Part shown: one piece after another, positions 56,049-64,000 of the stretch | Position numbering within the stretch: position 1 is the first letter of the stretch | Layout of the letters: every line of letters starts with the position of its first letter | Assembly (NCBI RefSeq): GCF_042453785.1 | Contig: NC_091673.1 | Coordinates: 565,501 to 629,500 of the forward strand | Length of the DNA: 64,000 bases | Reading direction: 5' to 3' | DNA from: Malus domestica | Lineage: Eukaryota; Streptophyta; Magnoliopsida; Rosales; Rosaceae | Notes under the pieces: generated by a model | Seen by the model: the letters and a program-made list of their open reading frames with translations, nothing else | Told to the model about the DNA's origin: nothing | Database searches by the model: none | Program-made: the position numbers and the translations under genes

Positions 56049-56480
56049 ATGAATCTCACCTGAATCTCCCTATCTATCCCTTTGAGTAGAAGTTTAGTTT
56101 CAAACTCCGGTTTGAATAGGAGAAGTATGCCAATGCACTGATGATCAAATTGAACTATCCATGTGGTTGAGAGCCGTCAACCCAGAGGCACAATGATGCA
56201 ATTATCAAGGCGTGCTCTAATAGTCCTCTGTGCGGTCCTCCCACTAGGAGCCTGCCATGCCAAAAGTGAGGGAAACCCCATCCCTCTCTTTCATTTTTTA
56301 CTCTCCCATGTCACCACATGGAGGGACATATGACATAAAAAAGGGGATCTCATAAACTTGTTCCGGCCTAGGATTATAAGCTCATGAGCTTAATCTTACT
56401 TCACAGTTGAGAAACGAAAGAAAGACTTCCATCTCCAAGTTTAACTAAGATGTATCTCGCTTCCTTTTTGGTATGAAAAT
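56049..56480 (-). pseudogene. Nuclear plastid DNA fragment, trnI-GAU 5' exon, intron start and 16S-trnI spacer
   Basis: Antisense to the plastid operon. Minus-strand reading gives, in order, the 16S-trnI spacer (AGTTAAACTTGGAGATGGAA ... AAGCTCATGAGCTTATAATC), a truncated trnI-GAU 5' exon at about 56226-56202 (11 bases of the D-arm missing), then group II intron sequence with TTCAAACCGGAGTTTGAAAC. Transitions and small deletions are frequent. The tRNA cannot be functional. Confidence 0.88.
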
Positions 56481-56778
56481 GAGGTGATCTAGTCACACCT
56501 TCCATTACGACTTCACTCTAGTAACTAGCCGTACCTTCGAACATGGATATCTCCCATAATGTGACAGGCTGTGTTCACAAGGCTTGGGAACGAATTCACT
56601 ATTGTGTGATTGATTGGTAGTTACTAGCGATTCTGGCTTCATGTAGGCGTGTTGCAGCCTACAATTCAAAATGAAGACAGGTTTTTAGAGTTAGCACACC
56701 CCAGCGGGATTGCGACCCTTTGTCCCGGCTATTGTAGCACGTGTGCCGCTCAACGATAAGGGGCATGGTTACTTGACG
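56481..56778 (-). pseudogene. rrn16: Nuclear plastid DNA fragment, 16S rRNA 3' end
   Basis: The plus strand matches the complement of plastid 16S rRNA: GAGGTGATCTAGTCACACCT (anti-Shine-Dalgarno end), then GGGAACGAATTCACT, TACTAGCGATTCTGGCTTCA and CCCTTTGTCCCGGCTATTGT, to GGGGCATGGTTACTTGACG. Two deletions remove the CTACCTTGTTA and GGTTAAGG regions. It is continuous with the trnI spacer to its left, so both moved as one piece. Confidence 0.93.
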
Positions 56779-57283
56779 TGCTTATTTTGCATTTAATAAC
56801 ACATCACATGATTTGTATAGAAATACGAGGAGGGAAAGGTTCACGGCAGAAAGCGTGAGGGCGCGCCCATGCTATCCCTCCACCTCCTCCACAACAAATC
56901 ATATAAGAAGACCGAAAGCCAAGAGCCGTGTACCTGGCTTGGAAGCTGGTGCGGAGGTCGGAGTGAGGTTCGGAAACTGCTTTTGGAGAGGTGCGGTCTC
57001 AGCCTTGGATGTCTCGTCTCTCAGTCGTCTGTATAGCCGTTAAATTTAATTAGCCTTCGAACAGCACACCACTAATCCGCTAATGAACTTCACTAAGCAC
57101 TAATTAAACACCACCACCACCTTCTTCCCTTATTAGCACAGTGTCTTCCTCCTCCTCCTCCTCCTCCTCCTCCCACTCTCTGCTTTGCAGTTCGCAATTC
57201 GATATTTACAGTCCAGAATCGACGGCGGCGATGAATTTGGACGGCTGGCATCGGCTTTGGTTGTTGAACTGAAATTTGAAGAA
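56779..57283. other. Intergenic DNA and 5' leader of the zinc-ribbon gene
   Basis: No gene. Contains a (CTC)n microsatellite at about 57147-57173 that probably lies in the leader of the next gene. Confidence 0.5.
57147..57173. repeat. (CTC)n microsatellite
   Basis: About nine uninterrupted CTC units, ~110 bp before the ATG of the zinc-ribbon protein gene. Confidence 0.95.
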
Positions 57284-59686
57284 ATGGGGAGTAGGGTTCA
57301 GCAGCACTACGCCATGAGATCGCCGCCCGCCAATTCCTATATTGGCAACGCGCTTCACGACCTCAACACCGCCGACGCTGCTCGCCCCGCCGCAGAGATC
57401 GACTCCATCGATGGTGATTCCGTCGCTGAAGATACCCACCTCCGCGAGGACGACGGCTCCGGCGCCGTTGTCGACGGCTGTATGCACGAAGCGTATACCA
57501 ATTCTTTGCCTCTTCACTCGGTTCGCCTTGGAGTTGAAGACGATCGCTCCGCCAGCAGTGGCGGAGGCTCTTCCACTTCCAGGGCTCCCTACTGTCTCTT
57601 GTCACTTCAAGGTAACAACTTTTACACAATTTCTTCCCCTTTTTTTGTAGTTGTGATCCTAAGTTTGGATTTTTAATCAAACCCGTTTGGATTTGGATTG
57701 GATTCAGATGTTTCGCCTATCGAATCGGCTAGGGCACGGTTTCTGCAACTGATTGTGGATCATTTTATTAGTGAACATGTGGTTGAAGTGCCTAATTCTG
57801 AGGCTGCTTCTTCTGCTGAGTACAATGGTGCTCTGTCTCACTCTGGGCAAGAAAAACTAAACAAGAGGAAGCCTGGAGAGGTGCGGTATGAAGGTGACCC
57901 CAGGCTGGCTTTGCCATTGATGTATGTGGCAAATATGTACCAAACTTTGGTTAACGATGCGAATATTAGGCTTTCGAGCTTGAGTGGATTTCGAGAGAAG
58001 ACAATTGGGGTTGCCCTTGAAGCATCTGGTGGGTTGTACAGATGCTTGGCGAAGAAGTTTCCCAAAACAGGTATTCAGTTTCTCTACACTTACTAACATT
58101 TATGCTGATTGCTGAATCCAATTTACCTGTATGAACCTTGTCGTTTTTTCGTGATATTATCTGATTTGCCTGTATCTTTCTGAAGGACCGCGTACATTTA
58201 GAAGAAGAGAGTTGGCCACATCCGTTGAAACGAGGACGAGATTTCCAGAGTTGGTCATACAAGAAGAGAAGCGAGTTCGTTTTGTGGTAGTCAATGGTTT
58301 GGATATTGTTGAAAAGCCTACTAGGATGCCTACTGATGATGCTGAGTGGTAAGTTAGTGTGATATGTTTTATGATCTTTCCATTTCTGAAGACTTGATCA
58401 ATGCTTTTCATTGGGCAATACATGCTCTTTGGGCAGTGTTAGCTTACCACACTCCATATTAAGAGTGCCTAAATCTTTTCCCTTCATCATTTTCGTGCTC
58501 TTTGCTACAGGTTCAAACGGTTGACTGGTCGGGATGAAGTAGCAGTCTATGCTCGAGACTTTAAGTTCTACTCTCCAAGACACAAGTATAGACGTGTTGC
58601 GTCAAACTCCTCGCCTAATAGTATCACCAGTTTACCTGTAAGCTTAATGTGGTTTATTTTACAATACTTGGTTCATTTCATTAACTTTTACAATGAATTT
58701 AAGGTCAGATCAACCGTGAAGAATACAACTCAGTAAAGAACGTTCTGAAAATGTGGTTGGCTGTTAACTTGAAATGACATAGGTCTTTCTCCACGTGGTC
58801 ATGTTTGAGTTCATCCAAAAATTACGATTGCATGATGAAAAAATTTAAATTTTGTGCTACTTATAGAAGGAAATTTACTGTGGAGTTATCGATTCATCCT
58901 CTTAATTATCCTTTTCAGACATTTCCTGGCACTGATAATTCTTCCATGTTGGCTGCTGCTCAGGGATTCCGCTCCGTAAGTGAAGTAAGAGTTATTTTTA
59001 GGCTTAATGATTAGTGCAAGAATGTTTTGTGTTTGATTGGATTGTCAATATATTGAGAAGAGCATCATCGGCCTATGTCAAGATTGTTTTTGGCCCTCCG
59101 TGTGTTTCTGTACACATACAAAACATTTGTCCATCCGAGAATGGAGATTTATCTTTTTCCTTTTGGCAGCCACAGAATCAGCAAACAACTCCTCCGTGTA
59201 AGCATCATATGCAACCCTTGTCGCACCAGCCTCAGTTTCAGCCTGTTCACCAGACTCATCACCAATCCATCAACCAAAGTCCGCATGCTGTTCATTATTC
59301 TCAAAACCATCAATGCGGTGCTACCTCGCACCTGCCTGAAATCACTCATGCTCACCATTCCCCAACCATGTCGCAACACATGGTTTGCTTACAACCCCTC
59401 ACTGGAGGCCATGTAGGGGGACGTTTGCATGTCTTGGTGAGTTCTATTTCGCACTCTATGTTTCTAATTCACCTTCATCTCTTGATGTTTTCGCTATGTT
59501 TAGAATGAAGATTGTCTGATCTGATGAAGCATATATTGACGAACCACATCAGAAATGTTCCTTACTGATCATATTTTATTTCAGCCATCCAGTCCTGCCA
59601 AGTTTTGCGATGAATGTGGGGCGCCGTACTTGAGAGAAACCTCCAAGTTCTGCTCTGAATGCGGCGTTAAGAGGTTGGGAGTATAA
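57284..59686 (+). CDS. Conserved plant protein of unknown function with C-terminal zinc ribbon
   Basis: Seven exons fit splice consensus and phase: 57284-57611, 57708-58070, 58186-58348, 58511-58637, 58919-58975, 59170-59436 and 59585-59686, total 468 residues. The ATG gives MGSRVQQHYAMRSPPANSYI; the upstream frame has no Met. A central conserved block includes DPRLALPLMYVANMYQTLVN and EASGGLYRCLAKKFPKTGPR, then FKRLTGRDEVAVYARDFKFY. A Gln/His/Pro-rich stretch (exon 6) precedes the C-terminus, where FCDECGAPYLRETSKFCSEC has two CxxC pairs of a zinc ribbon. I do not recognise a characterised family. It may correspond to Arabidopsis At2g02148, by position only. Exon 5 (57 nt) has an alternative donor 9 nt downstream. 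Confidence 0.85.
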
Positions 59687-60512
59687 TACGGTGTCTAGAC
59701 GCTCTACAAACCAGCCATGTAACATTTGTTCTCCATTTTGCTGTAAATATATTTAGCATTACAATTATGTAGTACTCAAAGAAGATCGATTTCATGCCTA
59801 CATTGCTCAAAGAACACCATGATAACGTAATTTACTTCCTTAACTTTGGCAACGACATGTTCTTCTCGGTCTCCTTCTTCTTTACCTTGGCCGTCCGCCA
59901 TCTCAAAATCTTCTTGCGTTACGTGAACCCTTGTGTCCCTCAAAGCAAGCATGCCAGCCTCCGTGCAAACGGCCTGCGCCATGGAAAAATAAAATGACCA
60001 TAAAGATGGGACTTATTCATATGTATCGAGTTTTATTAATTTCGAGTTCGATCCATTCAAAACAAATATGTCTCTTCCCTCGTTTCAAGGAGAGAACGTT
60101 TGATTCTAACTGAAAAGGGATGGTCGATTAATTTGATTTTGTGGTTGTACTTTGAGAAAAATCTCAAATTGCCTACGGATTTATATAATAGAATTAAATT
60201 ACTTGTAGTTCTTAATAAATTTGACTCAGAATAAACCAGAAGTTTATTTAATGATCTGAATTCTGTAGTTGCATCTAGAAATGCGTACTAGATTGCTTAC
60301 GTATTCATTTCGAGATCAAACCGAACGTAGTTCGAAATTGGGCTTATTTATTTGGACTTTGATGATTAATGGGAGTGGCCCTTGCGTAGATGACCAAACC
60401 GTCAGTCGGAGTAAAAGTCACACTTTGACACTCCCCCACCTACCACCGTAAACCCCGAACAAAACCTCCCAATACTTGTCATCTCCGCAACTCCTCAGCC
60501 GCCGGCTCAACC
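59687..60512. other. 3' region of the zinc-ribbon gene and SG1-like promoter
   Basis: No additional gene. Short frames near 59790-60110 lack support. No TATA box was confidently placed before the ATG at 60513. Confidence 0.4.
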
Positions 60513-61526
60513 ATGAACTCCTCCTCCACTCTCGCCTCCTCCTCTTCATCCTCCTCTTTCTTCCAATACAAACGCCTTCCCACTAAACCAACCCAACCTT
60601 CTCATCTCCGTTTTGCCCCTCCCAATTCCCACAATGTCCCTGCCCTCAAAGTCACAGCCTCCTCCTCCGCCCACCACCACCGCACCCTCCTCACAGGTAA
60701 CTCCCACAGCAACCCAAACCCGATTCTCCAAACTCTCAAACGCTACGCCAAAGCGGCCGTTCTCATCGGAGTCACCGCCGCCGTGTTCACCACCAAGGCC
60801 TCGACTTTGCTCGCCAGAGCCGAACCTCCGCCTGCATTGACCGAAGAAGCGCCGACCCCGGTCACAGATGACGAGAACAACCAATCTTCATCGCCATTAT
60901 CCGACTTCCTGGGTTCGAATTCGGAAGCCATCGATGCCCTGAAATCGCTTCTGCAGCAGAAGCTCGAAAATGGCGAGGACGACGAGGCGCTCAAGATCCT
61001 GCAGCGCTTGGTCGCGGCGCAACCCTCCGCCACCGAGTGGAAATTCATGATGGCTAGAGTTCTCAGCGAAATGGGCGAAAACGAAAGTGCCCGCCGAGTG
61101 TTCGAGGAAATACTCGCCTCGAACCCCTTGTCATTCGAGGCGTTGTTCGAGAACGCCCTGTTGATGGACCGCTGCGGCGAAGGCGAGGCCGTGATAAAGC
61201 GATTGGAGGACGCATTGCAGGTTGCGGAGGAGGAGAACAAGGCGAAGGAGGCTCGAGACGTTAAATTGATAATGGCGCAGGTTCAGTTCCTGCAGAAGAA
61301 TGTGGAGGACGCATTGAATAGCTACAATGAATTGGTAAAGGAGGACCCGAAAGACTTGCGGCCGTACTTTTGCCGTGGGATGATTTACAGTTTGCTTGAT
61401 CGGAATGCGGAGGCGACGGAGCAGTTTGAGAAGTACCGGCAGCTTTCCCCGAAGAAGTTCGAGGTGGATGGCTACTTGAGGAAGCCATTGTCGAGAGTCA
61501 AGGTATTCGGGAGTGACGAGAATTGA
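60513..61526 (+). CDS. SG1: Chloroplast TPR protein, SLOW GREEN 1-like
   Basis: Intronless, 337 residues. Residues 1-~70 are Ser/Thr/Pro/His-rich and almost free of acidic residues, a typical chloroplast transit peptide. A hydrophobic segment (AAVLIGVTAAVFTTKASTLL, ~80-100) may anchor it to a plastid membrane. From ~140 to 320 there are TPR-like helical pairs: DEALKILQRLVAAQPSATEW, SARRVFEEILASNPLSFEAL, VEDALNSYNELVKEDPKDLR and AEATEQFEKYRQLSPKKFEV. Layout and length match SLOW GREEN 1 of Arabidopsis, a TPR protein needed for chloroplast development (recalled). The gene has higher GC content (~55%) than its surroundings, as seen in intronless plastid-targeted genes. It converges with the minus-strand gene ending at 62077. 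Confidence 0.78.
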   Translation: MNSSSTLASSSSSSSFFQYKRLPTKPTQPSHLRFAPPNSHNVPALKVTASSSAHHHRTLLTGNSHSNPNPILQTLKRYAKAAVLIGVTAAVFTTKASTLLARAEPPPALTEEAPTPVTDDENNQSSSPLSDFLGSNSEAIDALKSLLQQKLENGEDDEALKILQRLVAAQPSATEWKFMMARVLSEMGENESARRVFEEILASNPLSFEALFENALLMDRCGEGEAVIKRLEDALQVAEEENKAKEARDVKLIMAQVQFLQKNVEDALNSYNELVKEDPKDLRPYFCRGMIYSLLDRNAEATEQFEKYRQLSPKKFEVDGYLRKPLSRVKVFGSDEN

Positions 61527-62076
61527 GTTTTTAAGGGTCTGCCTCTGTTGAAAGACTCATTTTGTTCATCTGTTGTTTTGAATTTGAGAGGTGTTTGAAA
61601 GTAGAAAATAACTTGTTGTACAAGTTAACACATTGTTGTTACATTTCTATCCAGTTAATAAAATTTTTGCACCTTAATAATTCTACTTCATAATATATGG
61701 TTTTACATCCATACAGGCATCAAGTTCGATTAGTTGTGGAACATTCCAGATTGAACTTCAACGACTCGAACTATCTATGTTGTAAGTCTCGATATCAATT
61801 CAATTTAAAACCATTTGCCTATTCAATTGAAACGATGAAATTTCAATTATTCTTAAAACATAGTGTTCATTAATTTTTTTGAACTCAATTGCATGCCTCA
61901 AATATTACACATTCAAACATTCTCTTTTAATTCCTAAAACTTCAATCATTTAATACAACATTCGAGAGATGTACTCAAATTAAAAGGTCAATATCATACC
62001 AACAGAAACATCAAATTCTTATACAGCAAAACAAAATACATACATATATGTATGTATATAATCAGAGATCAGATGG
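61527..62076. other. Convergent 3' regions
   Basis: Space between the SG1-like gene (+) and the TRANK1-like gene (-). AT-rich, with AATAAAATTT at about 61657 as a possible polyadenylation signal for the SG1-like gene. No gene seen. Confidence 0.5.
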
Positions 62077-64000
62077 CTACTTTCTGCCTCCTTTCTTCTT
62101 GGGTCTCTTGTTCTTGCCCTTTTTCTTCCCCTGGTTTCCAGTTTCATTGCTGCCACGTTGGGATCCAGACGCGGCACCGACTTCCTTGTTCTGGCCATTG
62201 TTCTTCCCCTGGTTTCCAGTTTCCTTACTGCTGCCATGCTGGGATCCAGAAGCAGCGTCCGCGGGCGAAGACTTTGGATTTGACTCGTTCGATACAGAAT
62301 GTTCCTCACCTGCATTTTGACTGTCCCCAACACTAGTCTCTAATGGTTCCACCACACCAGAGTTTGAAGGCAAAATCTTACAATTCTTCCCCTCCTCAGA
62401 AATGGCACGACTGCTAGATTGAGTAGCTGCTGCTTCAACAGATTTAGCGTGTGAAGCTTGCAGGACGGGAAGCTTAGGAAACAATTTTCTATAGATGTCA
62501 TCCCTGGACTGGGACTGGCTGGCCTTCATGTCCACAAAGATGGCATCTGAACATAAGAACCTTGAACAATTGACCCCAAAACTTGCAATTACCATAGTAT
62601 TTCCGATCTTCTGAAGAGCAGCAGCTACTAGCACATGCACATTTATGATTGGGGATTTGCGGCTCCTCCTGCTTTTAAGGACAGCATAAAACTCCCACGG
62701 AAGCAGTTGATTGATATCGTTCCTCCCCAGCAAATCATCCAGTATATGTAGACCCTTCCCAAAGTTCACACAAACCATGCAAAGCAGCACAACCAATCTC
62801 AGCAAGAGTGGTGAATAATCGTTCTTCCAATTTGTGCTGGACTTTTTGATCCATTCAATCATATCTTCCTTATTGAAAATGCAGCCACAAACCACATCAA
62901 TCACAAAACCAACAATCTCATTCAAAGATGGTCGCACATCGGCCGTCATGAGACTCAAGTTGGTGTCTTCATCTTGGTATAGAAGCCATTCCACAAAACA
63001 GGAGCGTGTAGTGATAACAAAACCTTGAAAGCAAGTTGCCAAAGTCACAAGGCGCTCTACAAGGTACATAAAGCAACCAGGCGATATGTAATCATTAACC
63101 CTCCAGTTTGACCTATAAGTTTCAACTAAAGCTTCATGTAACCTCCATATAACTGACACCTCTCTCGGTACTTGACTGGCATTTCCCGGTTTAATATCCC
63201 TACAGAGAATCCTGATAAACGCCATCCATGGTGAGTTGCCCTCCAGATCTTTCACAAGCTCATACAGTTCACTATTCAGCTTACCAGACCCCAGAATGAC
63301 CATTAGAAGCCTTCCAATTTTCCCAAGAGACAGCGTGTTCTTCGGGCTGGTATACTCAACTATTACTTGTTTCAGGACATTCTTTGAAGCATCATTTCTT
63401 CTAAAGGAAATCATATTCTCTGTCACGGAATTCCTTGAATCCAAGGGAAATATTCGAGCAACAACACTCTCAGTCGAAGAAGTAACAAACCTCCGCAGCG
63501 TCTTAGTATCTTGATCCCTTAGCTTCAAATATTTTGATTGCAAAAGACATACTGCGACCTCACGGATATGGATAAGACACCAGCTTTGGGAGAACGATGG
63601 ATCATGATTCTTCATTGGAAACTTGTAAAGCACTTCAAGTTTGTCCAGAACCTTCATGCCAACTGAGAGCAATTCTGAACTCCAATACTTCCTAGCGGCT
63701 GAAGCAAGCTGGCGAGCATCAATGGAGACCAACTTCCCATGATGTCTTTTGTCCAGGCCTCGAGCCCAATCAGCATCAGAAATCAGTAGCACATAGACTG
63801 GATTAAAATTCTGATACAACCCCCATACTCCAAAGTAATTAAAACAAAATTCTCCATTCTTTTGGGATTCATTAAAATCTTGGGTATCAAGGCATCCAAG
63901 ACATTCAATCATGTAAGCAATTTTATCCTTCCAAAAGTTCCAGATGTACATCAACGAATGTATAGAAACCTGGTTCTCAGATATCCTGTCTTCTGAACGC
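62077..64000 (-). CDS. C-terminal part of a large TRANK1-like (TPR/ankyrin, UvrD-helicase-like) protein, partial
   Basis: The frame is open to the right window edge, so the start lies outside; about 640 C-terminal residues are visible. Motifs include WNFWKDKIAYMIECLGC, DWARGLDKRHHGKLVSID, LHEALVETYRSNWRVNDYIS, FKNEDM-like FNKEDMIEWIKKSS, and LPWEFYAVLKSRRSRK. These recall the region after the helicase-like domain of plant TPR and ankyrin repeat-containing protein 1-like proteins; no catalytic helicase motif lies inside the window, so the name is tentative. The last ~60 residues are a basic, low-complexity tail of two 26-residue repeats (GSQHGSSKETGNQGKNNGQN and GSQRGSNETGNQGKKKGKN) ending KKKGGRK, encoded by a 78-bp DNA duplication at about 62125-62260. 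Confidence 0.55.
   Translation of the reverse strand, partial: RSEDRISENQVSIHSLMYIWNFWKDKIAYMIECLGCLDTQDFNESQKNGEFCFNYFGVWGLYQNFNPVYVLLISDADWARGLDKRHHGKLVSIDARQLASAARKYWSSELLSVGMKVLDKLEVLYKFPMKNHDPSFSQSWCLIHIREVAVCLLQSKYLKLRDQDTKTLRRFVTSSTESVVARIFPLDSRNSVTENMISFRRNDASKNVLKQVIVEYTSPKNTLSLGKIGRLLMVILGSGKLNSELYELVKDLEGNSPWMAFIRILCRDIKPGNASQVPREVSVIWRLHEALVETYRSNWRVNDYISPGCFMYLVERLVTLATCFQGFVITTRSCFVEWLLYQDEDTNLSLMTADVRPSLNEIVGFVIDVVCGCIFNKEDMIEWIKKSSTNWKNDYSPLLLRLVVLLCMVCVNFGKGLHILDDLLGRNDINQLLPWEFYAVLKSRRSRKSPIINVHVLVAAALQKIGNTMVIASFGVNCSRFLCSDAIFVDMKASQSQSRDDIYRKLFPKLPVLQASHAKSVEAAATQSSSRAISEEGKNCKILPSNSGVVEPLETSVGDSQNAGEEHSVSNESNPKSSPADAASGSQHGSSKETGNQGKNNGQNKEVGAASGSQRGSNETGNQGKKKGKNKRPKKKGGRK

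Noticed and set aside
55658..56778. Functional rRNA or tRNA genes
   Set aside because: Fragments are truncated, diverged, rearranged and carry deletions in essential stems.

Overview
This is a plant nuclear genome window, most likely from a woody Rosaceae of the apple/pear tribe. Its genes have many GT-AG introns. It carries a degenerate Cassandra-type LTR with a 5S-rRNA-like core, several MITE families of a kind I associate with apple and pear, a Tat/Ogre-like Ty3/gypsy retrotransposon, and fragments of plastid DNA. The species call is inference; the plant call is secure. All exon models were made by eye from frame, splice dinucleotides and family conservation.

Layout. 1-2.6 kb: MITE-rich intergenic DNA. 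2.6-17.7 kb: a pseudogene copy of the phytosulfokine receptor PSKR1, split by a ~13 kb retrotransposon. That element has gag-pol on the minus strand and two extra plus-strand genes. The pseudogene lacks its kinase and stops at a hAT MITE. 18-24 kb: gene-free DNA with a second hAT element, a copia/TRIM remnant, a repeat-family copy and the Cassandra LTR. 24.2-27.3 kb: an intact single-exon PSKR1. 28.9-31.6 kb (minus): an aldo-keto reductase with an unusual loop and cofactor motif. 34.0-38.3 kb (minus): an 11-exon TOM3/TOM1-family membrane protein. 38.7-41.2 kb: two Mutator-like elements with clean target-site duplications. 41.8-45.2 kb: a remorin with a 30-nt first coding exon. 45.8-46.1 kb: a nuclear psbC fragment. 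47.2-50.7 kb: a CCCH zinc-finger protein with a MITE in intron 2. 52.1-54.5 kb: a P-class PPR protein. 55.7-56.8 kb: a rearranged plastid rRNA-operon insertion (rrn23 joined to inverted trnI-rrn16). 57.3-59.7 kb: a conserved zinc-ribbon protein of unknown function. 60.5-61.5 kb: a plastid TPR protein like SLOW GREEN 1. 62.1-64.0 kb (minus): the C-terminal part of a large TRANK1-like protein that runs off the window.

The host genes do not form a pathway; they look like a conserved neighbourhood. From memory, PSKR1, TOM3, remorin, CCCH and PPR correspond in order to Arabidopsis At2g02220, At2g02180, At2g02170, At2g02160 and At2g02150, which suggests old microsynteny expanded here by transposons. 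The most unusual material is in the Tat-like element: a spliced antisense gene, a second coiled-coil antisense gene, a gag-pol frame broken by only two nonsense codons, and an exact 34-bp triplicated G-box/CCAAT module in its LTR.
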